Below are positions 26,425 through 34,288 of a stretch of DNA of 64,000 bases, piece after piece. The stretch spans positions 1 to 64,000 of the forward strand of contig CBDDKU010000022.1 in NCBI GenBank assembly GCA_965230375.1, in the 5' to 3' direction. The position numbers and the translations under genes were made by a program. Under the pieces are notes generated by a model. That model was not told the origin of the DNA. It ran no database searches and saw nothing but the letters and a program-made list of their open reading frames with translations. The stretch comes from CBDDKU01 sp965230375. GTDB lineage: Bacteria; Bacteroidota; Bacteroidia; Flavobacteriales_D; Cryomorphaceae. Each line of letters opens with the position of its first letter. Positions within the stretch are counted from its first letter, which is position 1.

Positions 26425-28560
26425 ATGCGCAGACTTTGCCTTTTCCTATTTGGGCTTACCCTTATTTCGAACTTATCCGCTCAAGACAAGAAACCACTTG
26501 ATTTAAACACCGCCATTATGGAGCAATTCGGAGACTTGTATCCGGATGATCTCTCTGGTGTGGAGTGGATCTCAGGTACGGAGTTTATCGCCAAGGGTGA
26601 AGGCAAAGACATAGACGTGTATAGCTCGAAGGGAAAGAAAACGAGCAGCATTACACTCAATGATGTTAACGCCGCCCTTACTGGAATTGAAGTGGATTCG
26701 CTTAAGTCGATCCGTCCGCTGGGATGGACGAGCACTTCTTCCTTTGCTGCGAAATCGGGTAAGGCAGTAATTGAGTACAACATCAAGAAGAAAACGGCTA
26801 CTAAACTCTACGACCTTCCCGCCGAAGCGGCGAACCTTACTTTTTCGGAAGCGTCCAAAGCCATGGCCTACACTATCAACCGCGATGTGTATGTTACAAC
26901 CGAGGACGGCCAAAAGCGATTGACTTCACTTCCCGAAGGCGTGTCGGCAGGTATCGCTATCCACCGTTCGGAGTTTGGGATTGTTAACGGACTATTTTGG
27001 AGTGAAAAGGGAGATGCCCTTGGTTTCTACCAAATGGACGAGACGATGGTGACCGACTACCCGCTGGCCAACTACGAGTCGGTTCCTGGAAAGGTCAACT
27101 TGATCAAATACCCCATGGCTGGTCAAAACAGTCACCATGCCAAGGTGGGTGTTTATCACTTGGGAATGGAAGGTCCAGTTTATCTCCAAACCAAGGAGCC
27201 ACTCGATCATTACTTGACTAATTTTACTTTCGATCCGAGTTCGAGTATTGTTTATCTGGCTGAGCTCAATCGAGACCAAAACAGAATGATGCTCAACACC
27301 TACGATGCCAAGACGGGCGCATTTCTGAAAACGCTTTTTGAAGAAACCGATGCCGAGTACGTAGAGCCCGAGCACGCTCCTTACTTTATCAAGGATGGAG
27401 AAGAGTTCCTTTGGTTTAGTGAGCGGGACGGATTCAATCACTTATACCGATACAGCAAAAACGGTGACTTAATCAACCTGGTGACGTCGGGCAAAGAAGC
27501 GGTGAAGAGTCTGATTGGAACCATGGATGGCGACAAGTCTGTACTCGTTGAAATGACCACTGACCTGATGGCAGAGAAGATTGTGAAATTCAGCTTGGAC
27601 GGAAAAACAGAGAAGCAAATCAATGAGAAACCTGGTTCTTTTTCGGTCTATCTCAGCGATGATGGCAATATGATCACGAAGCGTCAGGCTCGTGATATCG
27701 GGAGTGAAGTGCTCATAAGAAATGCATCAGGTAAGCTGATAAAAACCTTGAAGACATCGGTGAATCCATTGACGGAGTACCAGATTGGTGAAGTGCAAAC
27801 ACCGGTTATCACGGCCGATGATGGAACCCTGCTCCAGTGTCGTATCATCAAGCCTTACGACTTTGACCCGAAGGAAGAATACCCCGTGTTGGTGTACGTC
27901 TATGGCGGTCCCCATGCTCAGCTCATCACAGAAAATTACCGCTATGGCGCATCGATGTGGATGTATCATATGGCAAACCGCGGTTATATCATCTTTACGG
28001 TTGACGGGCGTGGATCGGCCAATCGCGGAATCGAATTCGAACAGGCCATCTTCCGAAATCTCGGGACAGTAGAGCTCGACGATCAAATTGCTGGAGTGAA
28101 ATATTTGAAGACATTAAACTATGTGGATGGCGATCACATTGCCGTTCACGGCTGGAGCTACGGTGGGTTTATGACTACATCGCTTATGCTAAAGCACCCC
28201 GATGTATTTACCGTAGGTGTAGCTGGTGGCCCCGTTACCGATTGGGATCTTTACGAAGTGATGTACGGGGAGCGATACATGGATACGCCAGAGCAAAACC
28301 CAGCTGGTTATGAAGCCGCAGATTTGAAAAACCACGTTTCAAATTTGGAAGGAAAACTCCTGTTGATCCATGGACTGGATGATGATGTGGTGGTGCCACA
28401 GCACTCCTACACTTTGATCGAAGCCTTTGTAGACGCTCAGAAACAAGTCGATTTCTTTGTCTATCCCGGACACAAGCACAATGTGCGCGGAAAAGATCGC
28501 GTGCACTTGATGACCAAGGTGCTCGACTACGTGGAGATGCACAATCAGGTGGAAGAATAG
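26425..28560 (+). CDS. Exported S9 prolyl oligopeptidase (dipeptidyl peptidase IV-like)
   Basis: 711 residues from the ATG at 26425. Signal peptide MRRLCLFLFGLTLISNLSAQ, an N-terminal eight-bladed propeller (DPPIV_N; AKVGVYHLG-type segment) and a C-terminal alpha/beta-hydrolase. Catalytic triad: Ser578 in GWSYGGF, Asp652 in HGLDDDVV and His in GHKH (683-685). It probably removes Xaa-Pro dipeptides from peptides in the periplasm, supporting protein use as carbon source. Followed 1 base later by the phosphatase gene. Confidence 0.93.
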   Translation: MRRLCLFLFGLTLISNLSAQDKKPLDLNTAIMEQFGDLYPDDLSGVEWISGTEFIAKGEGKDIDVYSSKGKKTSSITLNDVNAALTGIEVDSLKSIRPLGWTSTSSFAAKSGKAVIEYNIKKKTATKLYDLPAEAANLTFSEASKAMAYTINRDVYVTTEDGQKRLTSLPEGVSAGIAIHRSEFGIVNGLFWSEKGDALGFYQMDETMVTDYPLANYESVPGKVNLIKYPMAGQNSHHAKVGVYHLGMEGPVYLQTKEPLDHYLTNFTFDPSSSIVYLAELNRDQNRMMLNTYDAKTGAFLKTLFEETDAEYVEPEHAPYFIKDGEEFLWFSERDGFNHLYRYSKNGDLINLVTSGKEAVKSLIGTMDGDKSVLVEMTTDLMAEKIVKFSLDGKTEKQINEKPGSFSVYLSDDGNMITKRQARDIGSEVLIRNASGKLIKTLKTSVNPLTEYQIGEVQTPVITADDGTLLQCRIIKPYDFDPKEEYPVLVYVYGGPHAQLITENYRYGASMWMYHMANRGYIIFTVDGRGSANRGIEFEQAIFRNLGTVELDDQIAGVKYLKTLNYVDGDHIAVHGWSYGGFMTTSLMLKHPDVFTVGVAGGPVTDWDLYEVMYGERYMDTPEQNPAGYEAADLKNHVSNLEGKLLLIHGLDDDVVVPQHSYTLIEAFVDAQKQVDFFVYPGHKHNVRGKDRVHLMTKVLDYVEMHNQVEE

Positions 28561-28561
28561 A

Positions 28562-29329
28562 ATGGGTTTTAAGAAAGCCATGAAAGCCTGGAATGGCTTG
28601 CCAAAAAATCCGATCGATAAAAAAGGTCGGGCCTTCGAGATTCCACTGTCTGATGGTGGAAGGCGTTGGGCCATTGGCGACATTCACGGTAGTCTGGAGT
28701 CCTTTCTGACCCTTTTGGATCGCATTGAGCTTTCGAAACAAGATCAGCTTTTTCTTTTGGGTGACCTGATAAATCGTGGGCCGTACTCAGCTCTTGTGAT
28801 GGACAAAGTCATCTCGCTCTGGGAAGAAGGCTATCAAGTTTATCCCCTGCTCGGAAATCACGAAGAGATTTTTCTATCGACTTATCACGCAGGAGAAGGG
28901 GAGTGGAAGTCTTTTTTATCAAGACAATGCGCACTTCAATTTGCGCAGGTTTCCACCAAGCGCATCGCGAAATACGTCGCTTTTATGGAAGTGTTACCGC
29001 ACTATTATCGCAGTGGAGATGATCTACTTGTTCACGCCGGATTCAACACAGCTTGCGAGAAGCCCTTAAAGAAATGGAAGTCGATGAATTGGATTCGGTC
29101 TTTCGTCTTTGATGAAACAGCTCTCGGAGCCAAGAGAGTAATTCACGGTCACGTTCCCGTTTCGAGAAAAACCATCGCAAAATCCATCAAAACCAATCAG
29201 AATTCCCTGAGTCTAGATAGTGCCTGTGTTCGATCGCAAATACCTTATTACGGGATGCTGACGGCTTTGGAGCTAAACTCCGGGCAATGTATCCAGGTGA
29301 AAAACTGCGATACGCAATTAGCGCAATAG
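28562..29329 (+). CDS. PPP-like metallophosphoesterase (Ser/Thr phosphatase / Ap4A hydrolase type)
   Basis: 255 residues. Metal-binding motifs of the calcineurin-like family: GDIHG (about 39-43), GDLINRGP (about 66-73), GNHEE (about 98-102) and late His in HAGF and IHGHVPVS. Most like bacterial PrpA/ApaH-like phosphatases: dephosphorylation of phosphoproteins or hydrolysis of dinucleoside polyphosphates. It starts 1 base after the S9 peptidase stop. Its last 12 bases overlap the end of the opposite-strand gene. Confidence 0.9.
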   Translation: MGFKKAMKAWNGLPKNPIDKKGRAFEIPLSDGGRRWAIGDIHGSLESFLTLLDRIELSKQDQLFLLGDLINRGPYSALVMDKVISLWEEGYQVYPLLGNHEEIFLSTYHAGEGEWKSFLSRQCALQFAQVSTKRIAKYVAFMEVLPHYYRSGDDLLVHAGFNTACEKPLKKWKSMNWIRSFVFDETALGAKRVIHGHVPVSRKTIAKSIKTNQNSLSLDSACVRSQIPYYGMLTALELNSGQCIQVKNCDTQLAQ

Positions 29330-29830
29330 GCGAGCGTGCCAGCTGTTGGAAATTGGAACCATCCATCCCGACTTCATCTCACCAAGTGTCGCAACTAAGT
29401 TATTGAACACGATTGATTCACCGTTGATGTGACCGAGTTCTTTAGCTCTCGCTACGTCGTTCATATGTACGGTTTCGATTTCACCAGAATCAGTGACGTA
29501 GGCTACATCAGTTCTCCCAAAGAGAGACACTTTCAAGCTGCGCTCTATTTCTTGTATGAAGTGAACAGAGCTATCGATAGAACAACCTGACGCACCTTCA
29601 TTCGTTTCATCCACAAAGAGACAGATAAACCGGTTGAAGTATATTCCGTAATCAGCAGTCAGGTTTTTTCCGTGAGCGGCCCAGTCTGTTGTGAAACGAT
29701 CGCATGCTTCAGAGATGGCTCTAGTCTCGGCATCAGTGAACTCGCGAGTAGATTGGTAAATCCATACTCGCGCTCCATTGGCTAGATCGGATGGGAAATT
29801 GACAGTTAGTGGTAGGTCTATCATCGTCAT
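29318..29830 (-). CDS. Conserved unknown protein linked to Fe-S genes
   Basis: 170 residues, soluble. Visible pieces: GARVWIYQSTREFTDAET, WAAHGKNLTADYGIYFNRF, FVDETNEGASGCSIDSSVHF with a conserved-looking Cys, and FGRTDVAYV. I recall similar proteins in Flavobacteria mislabelled 'ABC transporter ATPase'; there is no Walker motif here, so that name would be wrong. The start overlaps the stop of the CCG-domain gene (ATGA), so it is translated with the Fe-S genes and may serve in the same process. Confidence 0.72.
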   Translation of the reverse strand: MTMIDLPLTVNFPSDLANGARVWIYQSTREFTDAETRAISEACDRFTTDWAAHGKNLTADYGIYFNRFICLFVDETNEGASGCSIDSSVHFIQEIERSLKVSLFGRTDVAYVTDSGEIETVHMNDVARAKELGHINGESIVFNNLVATLGEMKSGWMVPISNSWHARLLR

Positions 29831-30621
29831 AGGTCGGCGGCTTGAGAAATGAGTTCTGCAATATCGAGTACGGAAGTTTCTTCTTCTTTATTGAAGTTTT
29901 TGACTCCATCGGTCATCATGGTGTTGCAAAATGGACAACCCGTAGCGATGATGGTTGGTTTTACTTCGAGTGCTTCTTCTGTGCGCTCGATGTTAACTTC
30001 CTTATTTCCTTTTTCTGCTTCTTTAAACATCTGCGCACCACCGGCACCACAGCAGAGTCCTTTGGCACGACAGCGCTTCATTTCGACCAATTCGGCATCG
30101 AGCTTTTCGAGTAGTGCGCGCGGCGCTTCATATACATCGTTTGCACGGCCGAGGTAGCAAGGGTCGTGGAAGGTGATTTTCTTTCCTTTGAAGGCTCCAC
30201 CACCTTCTATTTGAAGTTTTCCGGTGTCAATAAGTTCCTGAATAAGCTGGCTGTGGTGAATTACCTCGTAGTTTCCGCCGAGCTGTGGGTACTCGTTTTT
30301 CATGGTGTTGAAACAGTGCGGACAACCCGTTACGATCTTTTTGATTTCGTATCCATCCAAAACCTGAATATTCATCATGGCCTGCATCTGAAATAGAAAT
30401 TCATTTCCAGCGCGACGAGCCGGATCTCCGGTACAGCCTTCTTCAGCTCCGAGCACGGCAAACTTTACGTTGGCCTTGTTCAGTATTTTCACAATGGCCT
30501 TGGTGATTTTCTTGGCGCGATCGTCGAAACTACCAGCGCATCCCACCCAAAACAATACATCGGGTGAATCTCCAGCAGCCATCATTTCGGCCATTGTCGG
30601 TACTTTAATCATCTCGCTCAT
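29827..30621 (-). CDS. CCG-domain Fe-S oxidoreductase (HdrB/GlpC-like)
   Basis: 264 residues with two cysteine-rich CCG units. The first includes VGCAGS, a CTGD cysteine and TGCPHCFNT; the second has FHDPCYLG, LCCGAGGAQM and TGCPFCNTM. In heterodisulfide reductase and related enzymes such units hold [4Fe-4S] clusters for thiol/disulfide or quinone chemistry. Located 10 bases after a membrane Fe-S protein, so the pair likely makes one electron-transfer complex at the inner membrane. Donor and acceptor unknown. Confidence 0.88.
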   Translation of the reverse strand: MSEMIKVPTMAEMMAAGDSPDVLFWVGCAGSFDDRAKKITKAIVKILNKANVKFAVLGAEEGCTGDPARRAGNEFLFQMQAMMNIQVLDGYEIKKIVTGCPHCFNTMKNEYPQLGGNYEVIHHSQLIQELIDTGKLQIEGGGAFKGKKITFHDPCYLGRANDVYEAPRALLEKLDAELVEMKRCRAKGLCCGAGGAQMFKEAEKGNKEVNIERTEEALEVKPTIIATGCPFCNTMMTDGVKNFNKEEETSVLDIAELISQAADL

Positions 30622-30631
30622 ATCTTCTTCA

Positions 30632-31951
30632 TTAAGCTTCTTCAGCCCATTTTAATCGGTCGGCTTGAGGAAACGCCCAAGGGGCTCCATTGTTTTCGAC
30701 GTTGTTAAACATCCCGGTCAATTCCGTAGGCGATTTCGATTCTTCCATCACCAGATACCTTCGCAGATCAACTATAATCTCGAGTGGACTGATATTCACC
30801 GGGCATTCCTGCACACAGGCATTACATGTGGTACATGCCCATAGTTCTTCTTCTGTGATGTAGTCACCCAGCAATGATTTTCCATCGTCGTAATCAGGAC
30901 CGTGTTTGTCAATATTCTTACCAACTTCCACGAGACGATCGCGGGTATCCATCATGATTTTTCTTGGTGAAAGGAGTTTTCCTGTAATATTTGCAGGACA
31001 AGACGATGTACATCGACCGCACTCAGTACAAGTGTACGCGTCCATCAAGTTTTTCCAAGTGAGATCGCGAACATCCTTGGCACCAAATCGCTCGGGTTCA
31101 CCCGTTGGCTCGGCTGGTGCAGCGTAAGGGTCGGCATTCGGATCCATCATCAACTTCACTTCCTGGGTCACTTTCTCCATATTGGTGATTTCACCCTTTT
31201 CCTTCAAGTTTGAATAATACACATTGGGGAATGCCAAAAGGATGTGGAAGTGCTTCGAAATAGGCAGGTAATTGAGGAAAAGTAAAATTCCAACAATGTG
31301 GAACCACCAGGTTGCTCGCTCCACCATGATCAGTTGTCCTTCGCTCATACCAGCGAGTAGGGGAGTGATGAACTGGCTCACAGGAAAAGCTCCTGCTTGC
31401 ACGTAGTGATCAGATCCCATAGATTGTAGGAGTTGATCGGAAGCATTCATGGTGAGCAAAGCGCTCATCAAAAGAATCTCGACAATCAGAATAATGTTGG
31501 CGTCGCTCTTAGGCCAGCCAGTCATTTCTCTTGCACGGAATCGAGCGATATGGGCAATGTTTCTACGAATCAAAAAGACGACACAGGCAAGAAGTACCAA
31601 TAGAGCTAAAATCTCAAAGCTTCCAATCAGAAAACTGTAGAAGCCACCCATAAAAGAAAGTACACGGTGCGTTCCAAAAACGCCATCAATGACTATTTCA
31701 AGCACTTCGATGTTGATGATCACGAAACCCGCGTAAACCAGAATGTGTAGTAATCCGGAAACTGGTCTGGTTACCATTTTTGATTGACCCAGTGCAACGC
31801 GGGCCATCAGTTTCCAACGCTCTCCGGACTTGTCGTTCCGATCGACATCCTTACCGAGAAGAATGTTTCGTCGGATTTTAGATACTTGAAAGCCGAACAA
31901 GGCAGCTGCTCCAACCAGAAGCACTGCAAATACAATATTTGAAATTCCCAT
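30632..31951 (-). CDS. Membrane-bound 4Fe-4S dicluster protein (HdrE/NarI-like plus ferredoxin domain)
   Basis: 439 residues. Five to six hydrophobic helices in the first 250 residues (NarI/HdrE-like, with His residues able to bind heme), then a cytoplasmic domain with two 4Fe-4S motifs: CTECGRCTSSCPANITG (about 310-326) and CTTCNACVQECPVN (about 375-388). Together with the CCG protein it resembles membrane heterodisulfide-reductase-type modules that exchange electrons with the quinone pool. In this organism a non-methanogenic role is implied; the substrate is unknown. Confidence 0.87.
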   Translation of the reverse strand: MGISNIVFAVLLVGAAALFGFQVSKIRRNILLGKDVDRNDKSGERWKLMARVALGQSKMVTRPVSGLLHILVYAGFVIINIEVLEIVIDGVFGTHRVLSFMGGFYSFLIGSFEILALLVLLACVVFLIRRNIAHIARFRAREMTGWPKSDANIILIVEILLMSALLTMNASDQLLQSMGSDHYVQAGAFPVSQFITPLLAGMSEGQLIMVERATWWFHIVGILLFLNYLPISKHFHILLAFPNVYYSNLKEKGEITNMEKVTQEVKLMMDPNADPYAAPAEPTGEPERFGAKDVRDLTWKNLMDAYTCTECGRCTSSCPANITGKLLSPRKIMMDTRDRLVEVGKNIDKHGPDYDDGKSLLGDYITEEELWACTTCNACVQECPVNISPLEIIVDLRRYLVMEESKSPTELTGMFNNVENNGAPWAFPQADRLKWAEEA

Positions 31952-31957
31952 AGGCTA

Positions 31958-32995
31958 CTATTCGCTGCCTTCGCCTTCGCTGCTATTGATGTACTCTTTT
32001 AGCTGCTCCAGCTCGGCTTTTGAAAGTTGGATATTCTTGTTTTTTCTTCCGAACACAGATACTTGCACATATCTGTTTGGATTGATGCGAATATCCTCGA
32101 CCAGCAAATCTAAGTTATTCGAGGCAGATTCTAAATTATTGTAGAGGTCGGGATTGTTGACGAGCATTCCGAGACTCCCTTCGCCATTATTGATTTTGGT
32201 CATAACAGACTCGATGTCTTCAAGCGCTGCGTTGGCTTTGACCACTGTTTCAGCGATTTTTGCCTGTGCTAAGGTATCGCTGATATCAGCGAAATTGTTG
32301 ATGATTCGGTCGAGTTCATCCCCGTTTTCAGCAAGCGTGGAAGTAACCGACTCTACATTCATGAAGATCGCTTTTATGCGATGGCGCTCTTCGCGCACCA
32401 AAGTGTCTAGCCGAACTGTTGTCTTTTCGAGATTTCTTACGGCTCGGTTTATACCCGTGAAGCTTTCAACCAAGTTTTGCTGCGACTCGGCATTGAGAAT
32501 TCCCTCAATAACGCGAATTACAGAATCTACAGACGAGATCAAGCTTTCTGCTTTCACTTTTATAGGGCGCAATTGTGCGTTCACTTCTTCCACTAAATCT
32601 CCTTCCACATCTGGCGTTAGCATATCACCTGACTGAGCCATTTCACTGCTTTCTCCAAGGAGGATGTGCACCTGCATAGAGCCGAGTAGGTCTCCTGATT
32701 TGAGCAGAGCTTTCGAATCTTTTGGGATATCCAGGTCTTCATGAACGAGTATGGTGACCTTAAGGTGGCCAGATCCATCGTTCATGATTTCAATTTTCTT
32801 GACTTGACCAATTTTAAACCCATTGAGCATGACGGGATTTGACACTTCAAGTCCGTTGATACGCTCGTAGATTCCGTAGTAGATGTCTTGTTTCCCGAAA
32901 ACGTGCTCACCCTTCAAAAAGTTGAGCCCGAGGTAAATGATCACCAGGGAAATAAAAGCAATCAGTCCTATTTTAGTTTCTTTCCGAATTTTCAC
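31958..32995 (-). CDS. mlaD: MCE/MlaD-family lipid-transport protein
   Basis: 345 residues. One N-terminal transmembrane helix (LIAFISLVIIYLGLNF), a single MCE domain (about 38-115; IYYGIYERINGLEVSNPVMLNGFKIGQV), then a long helical region with coiled-coil character (about 120-300). Family members form periplasmic hexamers in phospholipid transport between membranes. GTG start. mlaE and mlaF homologues are not in the window. It lies between an amidase and the Fe-S genes, an envelope context. Confidence 0.9.
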   Translation of the reverse strand: MKIRKETKIGLIAFISLVIIYLGLNFLKGEHVFGKQDIYYGIYERINGLEVSNPVMLNGFKIGQVKKIEIMNDGSGHLKVTILVHEDLDIPKDSKALLKSGDLLGSMQVHILLGESSEMAQSGDMLTPDVEGDLVEEVNAQLRPIKVKAESLISSVDSVIRVIEGILNAESQQNLVESFTGINRAVRNLEKTTVRLDTLVREERHRIKAIFMNVESVTSTLAENGDELDRIINNFADISDTLAQAKIAETVVKANAALEDIESVMTKINNGEGSLGMLVNNPDLYNNLESASNNLDLLVEDIRINPNRYVQVSVFGRKNKNIQLSKAELEQLKEYINSSEGEGSE

Positions 32996-33005
32996 TTCTC
33001 TAGTC

Positions 33006-34157
33006 TTATTTAGCCTGGGCTATTTTGATCGCTTTCTCGAGAGCGATTCGGTTGTTATCCTTATCAAATGCAACTACGAAAGCTCCTTTGTAGCCCTTTT
33101 TACGTGCAGCTTTCTGTAGATTTTTAGCACCTTCATACGTTGTGCTTCCGCCATAAAGATATTTATACATATCGTTATCGCGGTATTCTGATACGTTTTC
33201 CAAACCTTCGAAGTTCTCAGGCTTGATTTCGACGGGGGTTGAAGATGTCAGTAGCTGTACTTTAAAAACGACTTCTGTATTAGCCAATTCTTCAGGTAGA
33301 GCTGGCTTTTCTTCTTCGCTCTCGGAAATACTTCCCACAGTTGATTCAATTTCTTCCAGGCTTTTTTTGTACTCCTTAAACGCTCTATAAATGGCAGATG
33401 CCATGTAGTCGCGACCTTGCTCAGAGTTTAGAAAGTCTTCTTCGTTTGGGTTGGTTAGGAAGCCAAGCTCTATGAGAACACTAGGCATAGTAGTAAACGA
33501 GATTACCCAGAATGGCGCTTGTTTTACACCGCGGTCAATTCGTCCAACTCGCGTGCGCATTTGATCTTGAACGTACTTGGCAAACTTTAGACTCTGGTGA
33601 ATGTGCGCGTTTTGGCGGAGACTCAATTCGATAAGACCTTCTGGAGAATTTGGATCAAACCCATTGTAGTTGTCTTGCTGGTTGTCTTCGAGGAGCATAG
33701 CCCTGTTTTCACGCTGCGCCATTCGAAGGTTTGCATCAGTTTTAGCAGCTCCCATTACATAAGATCCACATCCTATGGCAGTCGATTTTGTGAAGGCATC
33801 ACAGTGGATCGAGATGAAAAGGTCTGCTTCTTTGGTATTGGCAAATTTGGTGCGCTCGTGTAGCTCAAGAAAGTTATCGTTGTCTCTCGTGTACAGCACT
33901 TCCACATCTGGAAAAGCTTTTTTGATGTACTCACCTACTTGAAGGGCCACATCTAATGCAATTGTTTTCTCCGTCACTTTATACCGTCCGGTACCCAGAT
34001 TTCCCGGGTCCTTCCCCCCATGTCCGGCGTCAATTACGATACGCTGAATAGCCGTTTGCCTTTCCTTCTTTGGCATGGAAGATGCTAGGAAGAAGCCGCT
34101 CGTTACGAACAGAATAGCGAGCCCGAGCCATGTCCACTTATTTAACCTGCGATGCAT
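33006..34157 (-). CDS. N-acetylmuramoyl-L-alanine amidase (AmiC type) with SPOR-like C-terminus
   Basis: 383 residues. Membrane anchor or signal at 10-27, then an Amidase_3 domain: IVIDAGHGGKDPGN with zinc His, catalytic Glu in the KTIALDVAL region, SIHCDAF with the second zinc His, and LIELGFLTN with the last Glu. The C-terminal 90 residues (VVFKVQLLTSSTPVEI to GAFVVAFDKDNNR) look like a SPOR-type peptidoglycan-binding fold. It cuts the peptide from MurNAc during cell separation or wall turnover. Confidence 0.92.
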   Translation of the reverse strand: MHRRLNKWTWLGLAILFVTSGFFLASSMPKKERQTAIQRIVIDAGHGGKDPGNLGTGRYKVTEKTIALDVALQVGEYIKKAFPDVEVLYTRDNDNFLELHERTKFANTKEADLFISIHCDAFTKSTAIGCGSYVMGAAKTDANLRMAQRENRAMLLEDNQQDNYNGFDPNSPEGLIELSLRQNAHIHQSLKFAKYVQDQMRTRVGRIDRGVKQAPFWVISFTTMPSVLIELGFLTNPNEEDFLNSEQGRDYMASAIYRAFKEYKKSLEEIESTVGSISESEEEKPALPEELANTEVVFKVQLLTSSTPVEIKPENFEGLENVSEYRDNDMYKYLYGGSTTYEGAKNLQKAARKKGYKGAFVVAFDKDNNRIALEKAIKIAQAK

Positions 34158-34288
34158 TTGAAAAAATCGGTCCTTTTATTGCTTTCTAAATACTAGTTTT
34201 GGACTGTTTTTTTGAGTCAATCATTAACTAAAATAGATAAATCGAATCCAGCGCGAACCATAGCGTTCTAGTATTTTTCCTTGCAATT

